DNA from: Prorocentrum cordatum | Taxonomy: Eukaryota; Sar; Dinophyceae; Prorocentrales; Prorocentraceae | Direction: 5' to 3' | Length of the DNA: 64,000 nucleotides | Assembly: GCA_963575745.1 (NCBI GenBank) | Contig: CAUYUJ010017860.1 | Coordinates: 708,021 to 772,020, forward strand | Shown here: positions 30,813-40,895 of the stretch, one piece after another | Layout: every line of letters begins with the position of its first letter | Numbering within the stretch: position 1 is the first letter of the stretch | Notes under the pieces: generated by a model | What the model saw: only the letters and a program-made list of their open reading frames with translations | Databases searched by the model: none | Told to the model about the DNA's origin: nothing | Made by a program: the position numbers and the translations under genes

Positions 30813-31031
30813 ACGCAAATGTACTGTGTGTGTGTGTGTGGCAATTTTTGGTGATTGCACTTAGCCGCTGAAGTTGTTCCACTTCCACGGCTCGAGTTTT
30901 TAGAGTACCACCGTGTGTCCCACGGCGCTTGCCTGATGAAAAAGGTTGATGACCCCTCGTCTCTCGGTTTAATCTGTGCGCTGTCGCTGTTTCCGCAGAC
31001 CCCATGGGGTGGCCACGCCCTTATGATAGGA
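30813..31031 (+). repeat. Split direct repeat B2, right end of the retroelement
   Basis: 219 bp, second copy of B1. Confidence 0.95.
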
Positions 31032-31098
31032 CATTTTATTGTTTTGGCGAAGGACCCAACCATATGCAGTTGTGAGCACCGCAATTGTGAATCTCTTC

Positions 31099-31948
31099 TT
31101 CGGTGGAACTTCCTGTGGGGCCACAGAGCACTGCATTGGGTGGCGGGGAACGCATGCGGGCGGTAGCACTGGGGCCGGTGGTGGAGCTCCCTATGGGGCG
31201 ACGGAACGCTGTACTCGGTGGGGGGGGGCGCATGCGGGCGGTAGCACTGGGGCCGTCGGTGGCGCTCCCTGTGGAGCCACGAAACGTTGTATTGGGTGGA
31301 GGGGACGCATGCGCTGGGACCCTTGGTGGAGCTCCCTTTCGGGCCACGAAACGTTGTACTGGGTGGGGGGACGCATGCAGGCGGTAGAACTGGAACCTTC
31401 GGTGGATATTTTTATTGGGCCACGAAGCGTTGTACTTGGTGGGGAGGACGCATGCGGGCGGTAGCACCGGGACCTTCCACGGAACGCTGTACTGGGTGGG
31501 GGGGGCGCATGCGGGCTGTAGCTCTGGAGCCGTCGGTGGAGCTCCCCACGGGGCCACGAAAAGCTGCACTGGGTGGGGGGACGCATGCGGGCGGTAGCAC
31601 CTGGACCTTCCGCGAAACGCAGTACTGGGATGTGGGGACGCATGCGGGCGGTAGAACTTGAACCTTCGGTGGAGCTCCCTATTGGGCCACGAAGCGCCGC
31701 ACTTGGTGGGGGGGGGACGCATGCGGGCGGTAGCACTGGGGCCTTTGGTGGAGCTCCCTACGGGGCCACGAAACGCTGGGTGGGGGGGGGCGCATGCGGG
31801 CGATAGCATTGGGACCTTCGGTGGAGCTCCCTACGGAGCCACGAAGCGCTGTACTTGGGGGGGACGAATGCAGGCGGTAGCACTGGGGCCTTCAGTGGAG
31901 CTCCCTATGGAGCCACGACGCGCGTACTGGGTGGGTGAAACGCAGGGG
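31099..31948. repeat. Minisatellite, about 12 units of ~57 or ~77 bp
   Basis: CGCATGCGGGCGGTAG-type unit starts at 31151, 31229, 31306, 31372, 31449, 31506, 31582, 31639, 31718, 31791, 31865 and 31941. Spacing is mostly 73-79 bp or exactly 57 bp; the short class lacks the GGAGCTCCCTATGGGGCCAC block. It lies inside the interrupted TIR transposon. Confidence 0.9.
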
Positions 31949-32012
31949 AGAGGGAGGAGGAGGAGGAGGAGGAGGAGGAGGAGGAGGAGGAGGAGGAGGA
32001 GAGAGGAAGGAG
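31947..32012. repeat. (GAG)n tract
   Basis: Nearly pure GGA units next to the minisatellite. Confidence 0.95.
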
Positions 32013-32168
32013 GAGGAGAATGCGGGGACCGTCTCTTCACACCACAGGATGGTTGGGAAATAGTGCGGGAACCATTTTTGTATTATTTTCGATGTTGTTT
32101 AAGCATGGTTGGGCTATCTTTTGTTTTTTCCTCCACAATCCGCCTGTAGGAGGACATGCCCGACCTAA

Positions 32169-32176
32169 CCCAAAGG
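32169..32176. repeat. Right 8-bp target duplication CCCAAAGG
   Basis: Identical to 23558-23565. Confidence 0.8.
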
Positions 32177-32429
32177 GTGGGGAGCGGAACAGAGCGAAGA
32201 CCAGATGGCACTTGCAGCCCAACGGGAGTGTGTCGCCACAGGCCTGGAGGAGGTGCGGGCGAGGGGGGGAGAGCACAGCGGCCAGGCCACGCCCTCGTCG
32301 CACTTGGCCCCCCCTTCTCCTCCTCCCTGCTTCCCTTTGTGCCCTGCAGCCTGCAGGGCGGGAGGCTGCAGGTGCAGGCGCGGCGCTCGACTGCCAGGCT
32401 CGACGTCGCTTCTTGCCAAGCGCCCAGAC

Positions 32430-32590
32430 CCCCGGCGCCATGATTTTTTGCACAACGTCGGCCCCGAGAGGTCTCGACCCAATTCTCGGGACCGGCTTCT
32501 CATCCCGAGCCGTCTTTTGACTGCCCCGGGGCTCGGCAGGGGCCCCCAGATGCCGAGAATGGCGAGAGACCTCCCGTCACGATTCTTTCA
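32430..32590 (+). repeat. Dispersed repeat family P
   Basis: CCATGATTTTTTGCACAACG, TCGGCCCCGAGAGG, TCTCGACCCAATTCTCGGG, ACCGGCTTCTCATCCCGAG, TTTTGACTGCCCCGGGG, GGGGCCCCCAGATGCCG. Confidence 0.65.
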
Positions 32591-34645
32591 ATGCTCGAGG
32601 GGGTCTGGGAGGCTTGCTCCACCATCCCCTGGTTGGGTTGGCGGGCGGTCCCGGGTTGGGCTGCGGCAGGAGTATAAGATTGCGGGGACGGTCGGTCCCT
32701 GCTCAAATCCTCGATTCCTTGGTTTCCGACCTTCGAGGGCCCCGCTCGTCGCTACGGTCGGGCGCGGCCCCGAAGGCACGCCTGGGTGGGCCTCGGAGGG
32801 GCTGGGGATGATTTGTCTGTCAGATTTGTCAGACAGGGGCAGGTAGGGGCAGCGTTCTATATGACAGGCCGTTGTTGGTCTTGTGTTTTCAGGAATGGGC
32901 CGCCTCCTTTTTTCCATAAGCATATTAGAAGGATCAGGAGGGAACAAAAACACACAGACACAATTAATCGTCGATCCCCCAGAAAATATGGGAAAATATT
33001 GGAAGTGGTGGGGAAGAAAGAAACCCAGAAAATATAGGAAAATATAGGGAATATGTTTTATTTGTGTGTATTTATTTGTGTGTCCCAGGGCCCCTTCAAT
33101 GGATTCCGAGGAAGCAGGAGGTCTCCCACGAATCGGAGCCACACAGTCTTCACCGCAGAGTTGTATAACGCGTAGGTAGCTAGCACCGCAAAGCGTACAC
33201 CACACATCCTGCACAGCAAGCGTACGTTACATAGCTCACATCACATAGCTTACGCCACAGAGCTTACACATCCACACAGCAATCGCTTCCTATTTGAGGT
33301 CTGTGCTGGCAAACACTTGTCACCCAGATATGTTCCTCTCGGTAGTGTGCTTGATGTACCACATGGGTGGTCCATGATTGTGCCTAGCGCCGTTTTTGTT
33401 CCATCGATCCATCGTAGAAATGATCGTCCATAGAAGCAGACCAGACCCGAGCGAGAACCCCCCTTTATCACTGCGCGCATACAAGCCAGGGTACGTGAGA
33501 TCATGCATTACTTCAGGGAGGCTACGAGATGACGTCTCTGCTCAATAGACTTACCCCCGAAGGGTGGTCCAAACCGATCCTTCCCCATACGGCCGTGCAT
33601 CGGCACTGGCGAGAAGGCGTGTTTTTTGTTTGCGCGATGTTTCTTCTCACGCGTGGTTTCTCGTGGCCCGACGGGCGCGAGAGTTACTCGTAAGGAGCGG
33701 GGTAAAGGAAGGAAGGAAGGCGAGCACGACAAGGACAATGAGAAGGAGAAAGGAGCCCTCCTCCCCATCCCTGCGCCGCTTCAACTCCCCCTGGGGCGAG
33801 AGCGGGGCATCTTCAATCCCTCCTCCTCACTGGTCGTCCTCCAACTTATGAATTGAACGCCCCCGAGGGGGCAGACACCGCCGCCCCACAGTTTTTGGAG
33901 CTCGGCCGCTATGATGCAGATGTGGGAAGACGTGAATCCCGCGGCCAGACTTGGCGAGGCTCCCACAAGAAATACACATGGACCGCCTGAGTAGCATTGA
34001 TTGGGTCACGCTGAGGCGAAGACTACCCAAGGAGTGCGAGCAGTTTCTGGGAACCTGCTCCTGGAAGCCGAGGGGGGGCCCGACAAGCCGCCAGGGCGGC
34101 CTCACAGGTCTGAAGAGCCCCAACAACCGTCGGGCTCGGCCAAGAAAGGGCGCCCGAGGGCCCCGAAAGGGGCCAAGAAAGCGACGAGCATTGGTCGAGG
34201 GCGGCAGAGTGGGGTGAACGAGGGGGGGGGGGCGCACGAGAGGCAGTCGGGACGGCCGCAGGCAGTAACTCCGCGGATGCCAAGACGGAAGGAGGAGCCC
34301 AGGGAGACGCACGGGAGCTCCAAGAGAGGCGCCAGGAGAAGCCCGAGACAGGTGGCATCGTGGGGCCCGATGTGTGTTGATTTGGTTCTGTGTTCATTGT
34401 CAGTAACGATGGCAGGTGCTTTGAACCCAAACGCAGGCGGAGAGGCATCCAGAACGGCCCCAGATGATCGTACCTGACACGGGGGTCGCTTTGGGACAGA
34501 AATGGTGGCCAGCGGGCGCCCCGGCAGCGCCTACGGCCCTCGGGTCGGCGTTATGAGCGGTCCCCCGGAGGGGTTCGGAGAGGCTCAGAGGTCGGAGCTC
34601 AAGAGACGGGGTCAATGCAAACGGGGGTCAGTCGGATCGCCGGAT
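32591..34645. other. No supported gene
   Basis: At 33178-33290 a loose 15-bp periodicity (CACATAGCTTACG-like) is visible. At 34110-34330 one plus frame is Lys/Arg/Gly-rich (KKGRPRAPKGAKKA, AT-hook-like), but codon bias is weak and I do not call it a gene. Confidence 0.4.
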
Positions 34646-34663
34646 CTTGCAGGATCCTGCAAG
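34646..34663. repeat. Perfect 18-bp palindrome, with a related copy at 34694-34717
   Basis: CTTGCAGGATCCTGCAAG; the second copy reads TGCAAGATCCTACAGG followed by ATCCTGCAAGG. Both flank a GGGCTTGGG segment. Confidence 0.8.
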
Positions 34664-34825
34664 GCCAGGGTCGCATTCGCCCGGGCTTGGGTGCAAGATC
34701 CTACAGGATCCTGCAAGGCCTGACTGATCTGGGTTCGGCTTGACCAGGGCCATAAGATCCTTGAAGAGGCAGGGATGGGTGTGAAAAGTGCGTTGGTGAG
34801 AAGACTCACGAGAAATTGCCCTTGC

Positions 34826-34975
34826 AGATCATGCGGTGGTGGCCTCACACGCCGTACCCGGTGGGGCGGCGGATGGTTTCGCTCATTCTGTTGGCTCTCA
34901 TTGTCTCACTGGTGCTACACGTTGGCGAGCGAGAAGGAAGAAGAGTGGAGAACGAGGATGAGGCCTCTCGGTGGC
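34826..34975 (+). CDS. Possible exon with one membrane helix
   Basis: TTGCCCTTGCAG resembles a 3' splice site. The following frame starts MRWWPHTPYPVGRRMVSL and contains the helix VSLILLALIVSLVLHVG before a charged tail. The frame then runs into a degenerate repeat and stops at 35002. Function unknown. Confidence 0.25.
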
Positions 34976-35640
34976 TTCTTGGGGCATTCTTTGGGCCAAG
35001 CTGAGTCGTTGACAAGACGCCTCTTCGGGAGGCTTCTCGGGGTCTCTTGGGACACCTCTCGGCGGCCTCTTGGCGGTATTTTGGGCAACTCCGTGCCTTT
35101 TGGTGCTCTTTGAGGGCCGATTTGGGCCTCGTGGGGGAGGGTCTCTCGCGCCTCCGAGGGACTCTTCGGGGCCTCTTCGGGGCCTACCCGTGGTCGAGGG
35201 GCCAATCTTTCGAGGAAGTGTTCGACATGTCAGGTCGGACTCCCCCTCTTGAGGCCCGTGGGAGCCTCCCTTGCGAGGTCTCTTGGGCCGGGGGCCCTCT
35301 TGGGCTGTCTTGGAGCCGCCCTGAGAACCTCTTGGTCCGACTTGGGGCGATCTCGGGGGTCTCTTGGGCTGTCTTGGCAGCCCGAACAGGCGGTGGCGCC
35401 AAAATCCTCTTCCAAAGACCTATTAAAAAAAGCATCGACATTTTAGCTCCTGGGGGCCCTCTTGGACCTGTCCCGGACCATCTTGGGGCCATCTTGAGGC
35501 CTTGTGGGATTGTTTTTCGGGCCATCGTGAGGCCTGCCTGCCAATTCTTGATCCCGACTCTTGGGCCCTCTTGGAGCTCCTGTGGGGTCCCTGAGGGCGA
35601 TCTTGAGGGCCCCGAAGACAGCCCTTGGGAGTTCTGGCAT
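34975..35640. repeat. Degenerate short-period repeat (GGGGCCTCTTGG-like)
   Basis: Blocks such as CTTCTTGGGGC, CTCTTCGGGGCC and CTCTTGGGCTGTCTTGG recur every 10-20 bp for over 600 bp. The same motif makes up 37557-38130 and 38690-39262. Long ORFs here (Gly/Leu/Trp-rich, or Pro/Arg-rich on the other strand) are by-products. Confidence 0.6.
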
Positions 35641-35865
35641 CCGTGACACCGACCGCCTGGAAGTTGCCCGGGGCCTTTCCAGGGTGAGTGTTGTCCGGGG
35701 GGACCCGAGTGGCCGCCGCGCGCGCGAAGTGGAGAAGCAGGCCACCTGCTACTGGAGAAGGTGGCACGCCTCTGGCCCGTTTGGCCGGTGCCTCCACTTT
35801 CAAGCATTTGCCCTCCTTGCTTGCGGCTTGCCACGGCACCGACTCGAAGTACAGCTGACCCGCAT

Positions 35866-36039
35866 AGCAAGGTTGGGCAGCCTTCCCAAGGGTACCCTTG
35901 CATCCTTGCCTCCTCGGTCCATCCTTGGCCACTTTCGTTGTCCGCGCCCCACTCGAGAAGCTTCGAGATGGCCTTCCAAGGCCTTTGCATCCTCACTGCG
36001 CATCCTCATGATACGGGCCGACTGTACAGGAGGAACAAA
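35866..36039 (+). repeat. Dispersed repeat family D
   Basis: AGCAAGGTTGGGCAGCC, CCATCCTTGGCCACTTTCG, GGCCTTCCAAGGCC and GCGCATCCTCATGATACGGG in order; closely related to 39866-40030. Confidence 0.75.
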
Positions 36040-36233
36040 GGAATCGCGTAATAATGAACTGTTGGGGGTCCGCGCGGACTTCTTGGATCTGCGCCGGGCT
36101 CCCCCCTCCCAGGCTCGCGGAGGTCGCCAGGTGCGGCGCCAGAGGCGCCGTCCTTGGGGGGTCCAGCGCAGATCCACGAAATCCGCGCATATTGCCAACA
36201 GTTTATGCTCAAGCATTTTGCTACCTTTAGAAC
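36040..36233. mobile_element. Foldback element inside family D
   Basis: Arms of about 75 bp: GGAACAAAGG, ACTGTTGG, GCGCGGA and GGATCTGCGC on the left recur complemented on the right. The centre is GGCGCCAGAGGCGCC. It is bounded by two copies of GCGCATCC-TCATGATACGGG-like sequence (35998-36037 and 36238-36276). A related foldback is at 40030-40240. Confidence 0.65.
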
Positions 36234-36460
36234 CATTGCGCATCCTTATGATGCGGGCCGACCGTACCGGAGAATGTGGCACGCCTCTGGCCGCTGGCCC
36301 GCTGGGCCGGCGCCTTCACCTCCGAGCAGCTGCCCACCGCGCCTGTGGCCTGCCGCGCGGCACCGGCTCCGAGTATAATTATGTGGCCATCTCGTGCTGG
36401 CGCCTTGGAGCCCACGCATGGTGCACCCGCGAAGGAGCCCCCCGTGCGGGAGTGCTATGC

Positions 36461-36609
36461 CTGAGTCGGGCATGTCCCTCTATAGGAGGAGTATCCAAGA
36501 ATAGCCCAAAACTGGCATGGGGACGGTTGTACCACTACATTTTGAATATGTGTTGACTATGTGCACTGTGATTCCAAAATCCGCCTGTAAGAGGACGTGC
36601 CCGACCTAA
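36461..36609. mobile_element. Short TIR transposon (MITE), 149 bp
   Basis: Ends TGAGTCGGGCATGTCCC and, complemented, TTAGGTCGGGCACGTCC; flanking octamers TGCTATGC and TGACATGC match at 6 of 8 positions. Same family as 4463-4624 and 23566-32168. Confidence 0.75.
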
Positions 36610-36903
36610 TGACATGCTCGGCTTTGCTCTTCTACTTACTCGTGTTCCTCAGTGTCATCTTTCCTACCTTTCCAGCTCTTCGTCATTACCGCCACGCTGC
36701 TCAGACTTCTGCCGCTCCTCTGCTTCGTGTCCTCCTCGTCGTCCTCCTCCTCTTCCTGTCCTCCTCGTCCATCTCCTCAGCCGTACCCCTCGCTGGACTC
36801 ATTCCCAAAAACGCCGGGAGGTCTGTGGACGACGAGCGGTCAAGAAGCCACTACCCGTCAGACGACGAAGGGGATGAGGACGCGTTTGGCTTGGCTCCTC
36901 TTC

Positions 36904-36904
<1 letters not shown>

Positions 36905-36934
<30 letters not shown>

Positions 36935-37235
36935 GAGGAGGAGGAGGAGGAGGAGGAGGAGGAGGAGGAGGAGGAGGAGGAGGAGGAGGACGAGGAGGGA
37001 GGACGAGAGGAGGAGGACGGAGGAGGAGGAGGAGGAGAGGAGGAGTGAGGAGTGAGGAGGGAGGAGGGAGGGAGGAGGAGGAGGAGGAGGAGGAGGAAGA
37101 GGAGGAGGAGCAGGAGGAGGAGCAGGAGGAGGAGCAGGAGGAGGAGCGGGAGCGGGGAGGGTGTGTGGGAAGACCAGGAAGCGGAGCAGGAGGAGCAGAG
37201 GGAGGAACGGGAGAAGGAGGAAGGGGAGGAGGAGG
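36905..37235. repeat. (GAG)n tract
   Basis: GGA/GAG triplets, pure at 36908-36990, then imperfect. Confidence 0.95.
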
Positions 37236-37556
37236 GGGGGGACCGAACAGAGAGGGGCCGCTGGGCCGGCTGCCCCAGCCCTGAAGACCCGCGCGAGAGG
37301 TGCTAGCTACTGGGGGGAAGCCCTGGGCACCCTGCATGCAGCCGATTCGATAGGCTTACGCCACATCCACCGACCCTGTATAAACGATTGCGCCTCCAGG
37401 GCCGCATTTCACGAGGCTTGTCCGAATCATGACACGGCGCTCGACATCGTTCTTGTTGCTTCGTTTCTGTTAGGTGCTCTTTTGTAGCCTTTTGGTGGCA
37501 TCTTGGCATGTCTGCAGACCATATCTGGCCGCCTCGAGGCATCTTGGTCAAAGTTT

Positions 37557-38130
37557 GGGGGCTTCTTAGGGGACTTCCTTGGGGCTTCTTGGAGGCCTCT
37601 GAGGTTTTCTCGGAGGTCCCTCAGGGCCTTTTGGGGCGTTCTTGTGGCAGGCTGGGGGCGGCTTGGGGGGCCGAAGGCTCGAAAAGGTGCCCTCTGGACT
37701 CCGTCTTGGAGCCCTCTGGGGGCCCTCTTGGGCTGTCTTGGGGGCTTCGCGGGCTGTTGTTGGACCCTCTTCGACCCTTCTTGGGGGCCCCTTTGGCCGT
37801 GTGGGGGCGATACTGAAGGTTTCGTTGCCCGTTGTGAACGTTGTGAAAACCGAATAAGCGAGCATGCGAAAAAAACATTTTTTTTTCAAAGGGAATGGGC
37901 CGATTTCTGTTTCTTGGGACCCTCCTGGGGCGCATCTTGGGAGCCTTTTTGGGGCGTCTTGGCAGCTTCGGAGGCCGCCTGGAGGCCATCGTGGGCGTCC
38001 AGGAGCGATCTGTCGGCGAATCGTTGCCCCCTGGGACCGTCTAGGGAGCGTGTTGGTGCCTTCTTGGCAAGTTTTGGAGCCCTCCGCTCCCCCATGGAGC
38101 TTTCGGTCCTGCCTCGGCCCAAGGGGGGGG
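37557..38130 (+). repeat. Direct duplication, copy 1
   Basis: About 570 bp repeated at 38690 with an offset of 1133 bp. Shared landmarks: GGGGCTTCTTAGGGGA, GTTGTTGGACCCTCTTCGAC, GAATAAGCGAGCATGCGAAA, GTGGGCGTCCAGGAGCGATC. The offset is not a multiple of three and frames are not preserved, so it is not a duplicated gene. Confidence 0.9.
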
Positions 38131-38151
38131 GGTCCCTGAGGGGTGGATTAT

Positions 38152-38206
38152 TCGGAGGAGGAGGAGGAGGAGGAGGCGGAGGAGGAGGAGGAGGAGGAGG
38201 AGGAGT
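38152..38206. repeat. (GAG)n tract between the duplicated copies
   Basis: GGA triplets. Confidence 0.95.
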
Positions 38207-38689
38207 GACGATTTGGTTTGGAGGCGTGTGCTCCTGTCTCTGGTGGCCTTTTCGGAAAGATGTCCGACACTTCGGACAGCGTGTGCGTCACCCTGGATTT
38301 CGAGACCCTGTACAGGTGTCTGGACCGTGCAATTTGTCACGGTCGTCGGTTCAAACCGGCTTGGTAGGGGGTCCGAATATCGGGGTGTTTCGCGGGGTCT
38401 CTTCGGGGCGCTCTGGAGGCGGGGGCCGATGTCAGATGGTGGAGGGATACTGCGCGGTCAGTGCGTCTTCCGTGGCTGACTTTTCACGTGTTCACTGTAC
38501 AGGCATGGGGAAATACCTGCGAACACCCGCGCTCATAGACTGCAGGCGTCGGTCCAAAAACCGGACGAATGGTTCTCGAATGGCACGCGGCGCATCCCGC
38601 CACCTTGCTTGGGTTGCGGGTATGCGGCCACACGGATGGTTAATGGGATTTCGTGGGAGGTTTGACGGGGTCGTCTTGCAGGTCGTTTT

Positions 38690-39262
38690 GGGGCTTCTTA
38701 GGGGATTCCTTGGGGCTTCTTCGAGGCCTCTGAGGTTTTCTTGGAGGCCCCTCGAGGCCCTTTGGGGCGTTCTTGTGGCAGGCTGGGGGCGGCTTGGGGC
38801 CGAAGGTTCGAAAAGGTGCCCGCTGGACTCCGTCTTGGAGCCGTCTGGGGGCCCGCTTGGGCTGTATTGGGGGCTTCGCGGGCTGTTGTTGGACCCTCTT
38901 CGACCCTTCTTGGGGGTCCCACGTGGCCGTCTGGGGGCGACACTGAAGGTTTCTTTGCCCGTTGTGGACGTTGTGAAAAACCGAATAAGCGAGCATGCGA
39001 AAACAACGCTTGATTTTTCGAAGGGGATGGGCCGATGTCTGTTTCTTGGGACCCTCTTGGGGCGCATCTTTGGAGCGTTTTGGGGCGTCCTGGCAGCTCC
39101 GGAGGCCGCTTGGAGGCCATTGTGGGCGTCCAGGAGCGATCTTTCGGCGAATCGTGGCCACCTGGGGCCGTCTTGTGGAGCGTGTTGGTGCCTTCTTGGC
39201 CAGTTTTGGAGCCCTCCGTTCCCCCGTGGCGCGTTCGGCCCAGGGGGTCGCGCTTGGCCCGG
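38690..39262 (+). repeat. Direct duplication, copy 2
   Basis: See copy 1; scattered substitutions and small indels throughout. Confidence 0.9.
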
Positions 39263-39469
39263 GGGGGGGTCAAATTGCCGGTTTGGGGTCTTTTGGGGAG
39301 GATTATGGGGGGGGAGAATCTCACGCGCCTAGAGACCCACAGTGGGTCGTCGGATTTTTGAATGGCCGTGGGCAGTCATCGCGCAGCACGGGGCGCGAAA
39401 AACCTTCTTCTGTATTTTGATGAAAAGTAGATGGTCTTTTGACGCGCGCCCCCGCTGCACAGACTCAAC

Positions 39470-39650
39470 GCGCATTGTTCGGATGGGCAACCTCCCCAAG
39501 GGTACCCTTGCATTCTTGCCTACACGGACCGTCCTTGGCCGCGTTCGTTGGCCGCGCCCCGACTGAACAGCTTCGAAATGGGCGTCCAAGGCCCTTGCAT
39601 CCTCATCGCGCATCTCGATTATACGGGCCGGCTGTATCTGAGGGTTCCTT
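39470..39650 (+). repeat. Dispersed repeat family D
   Basis: GGGCAACCTCCCCAAGGGTA, CCGTCCTTGGCCGCGTTCG, GGCGTCCAAGGCCC and TTATACGGGCCGGCTGTA in order. Confidence 0.7.
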
Positions 39651-39865
39651 ATCGCTGCGCTGCGCTCCAGTCCGCGACGGCCGACAGGTCCCAGGGGCTC
39701 GCCTGGTCGCACGGCTGGCGGTCGTCGCCCCTCGGCGGAAGGAGGGGCGAGCCCTTCTCGGCCCCTGTCCGCGGGGAGAGTGGGGGGGGGCGCGGCCCGC
39801 GGGCTCGGCCCGGCGGGTCGAGTTCGAGAGGGAGCAGAAAGGGCAACAGACCAGATACAGTCGAC

Positions 39866-40030
39866 CGGCATAGCAAGGTTGGGCAACCTTCCCAAGGGTA
39901 CCCTCGCATCCTTGCCTCCTCGGTCCATCCTTGGCCAGTTTCGTCGCCCGCGCCCCGCTCAAGAAGCTTGGAAATGGGCGTCCAAGGCCCTTGCATCCTT
40001 ACGCATCGTCATGATACGGGCCGGCTGTAT
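39866..40030 (+). repeat. Dispersed repeat family D
   Basis: GGGCAACCTTCCCAAGGGTA, CCATCCTTGGCCAGTTTCG, GGCGTCCAAGGCCC and TCATGATACGGGCCGGCTG; only 0.4 kb from the previous copy, same orientation. Confidence 0.75.
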
Positions 40031-40240
40031 AGAGGAACGAAGAGACTGCATAAGCATAAATTTGTGGGGGTCCGTGCGGATTTGTCTTGGATCTGCGCCG
40101 TGACCCCCCTCCCCAGGCTCGCGGAGCGCGCCAGGGGCGGCGCCAGAGGCGCCGTCCCTGGGAGGGGGGTCCAGCGCCGATCCAAACCCGCGCAGATCTC
40201 CAACAGTTGATGCTTATGCATGTGTTGCTCTTTACTATCA
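40030..40240. mobile_element. Foldback element adjoining family D
   Basis: Left CATAAGCAT, GCGGATTTG, GGATCTGCGC and ACCCCCCTCCCCAGG recur complemented on the right; the centre is GGCGCCAGAGGCGCC. Homologous to 36040-36233. Confidence 0.65.
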
Positions 40241-40697
40241 GGTGGATGGTGATGACGACCACGATGATGGTGATGGTGATGGCGATGGTGACGTTCACGG
40301 TGATAATGACGACGATGATGATGATGCTGATCATGCTGATGAAGATGATGATGATGGCGGGTATGATGATGATGCTGATGACGAGGGCGCTAACGATGAT
40401 TATGACAATGGTTGTGGCGATGACAATTTTGATTATGCTGATAATGATGGCGCCAATGTTGATGATGATGATGATGATGGGGATGGTGGTGGCTGTGATG
40501 ATGATGGTGATGATGATGATGATGATTGTGGAGGTGATGATGCTGATGATGATGCTGATGTCGCCGATGATGGTGGTGATGATGATGATGACGATGATTA
40601 TGACGTTGATGCTGATACTTATGATGATGATGCTGATGATGATGATGGGATTATCATGATGATGCTGGTGATGATGATGATGATGCTGACGATGATC

Positions 40698-40745
<48 letters not shown>

Positions 40746-40760
40746 GTTGTGGTGGTGGTG
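40232..40760. repeat. (GAT)n imperfect triplet tract
   Basis: GATGATG/GGTGATG triplets, then GGT repeats to 40820. No coding value. Confidence 0.95.
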
Positions 40761-40764
40761 GTGG

Positions 40765-40895
40765 TGGTGGTGGTGGGTGGTGATTGTGGTGGTGGTGGTG
40801 GCGGTGGTGGCGGCGGTGGAGGTGGTGGTGAGGAAGAGGAGGAGGAGGAGGAGAAGGAGGAGGAGAAGGAGGAGGAAGGGGAGGAGCAGCGTTCG
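40765..40895. repeat. (GGT)n then (GAG)n
   Basis: GGTGGTG changing to GAGGAGG at about 40830. Confidence 0.95.

Larger units (their letters stand above)
23598..31031 (+). mobile_element. Tyrosine-recombinase retrotransposon with split direct repeats (PAT/Ngaro-like ends)
   Basis: Terminal layout A1 (23598-23727), ORFs, B1 (30430-30654), A2 (30656-30785), B2 (30813-31031). This split-direct-repeat arrangement is known from PAT/Kangaroo and Ngaro groups of the DIRS order, whose circular cDNA is integrated by a tyrosine recombinase without staggered cuts. A1 and A2 are identical over 130 bp; B1 and B2 differ only in the (GT)n length as far as I can see, which indicates recent insertion. An AGGA core is shared at the left flank (GAGGAAT), the B1/A2 junction (TAGGAAT) and the right end (TAGGACA). 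Coding order: CxxC membrane-like ORF, gag-like ORF, RT-RNase H-methyltransferase-like ORF, recombinase. All major catalytic motifs are present. Confidence 0.9.
23566..32168. mobile_element. TIR transposon (8-bp duplication, hAT-like) interrupted by a retroelement
   Basis: The left end TTAAGTCGGGCATATCC and the complemented right end TTAGGTCGGGCATGTCC are inverted repeats of about 28 bp, flanked by a perfect 8-bp duplication. The same ends define the short elements at 4463-4624 and 36461-36609. The left part stops 29 bp in (23594), where the tyrosine-recombinase element begins. The remainder (31032-32168) carries a minisatellite and an AT-rich stretch. Without the insertion it would be about 1.2 kb. 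No transposase ORF is seen, so it is non-autonomous. Class (hAT) is inferred only from duplication length. Confidence 0.75.

Noticed and set aside
33951-34477. Basic AT-hook-like protein
   Set aside because: Weak codon bias, no start context and a competing ORF on the minus strand.
37503-39332. 609-codon Gly/Leu/Trp-rich ORF
   Set aside because: It runs through two out-of-phase copies of a direct duplication and a GAG tract; a real gene would not keep different frames in the two copies.
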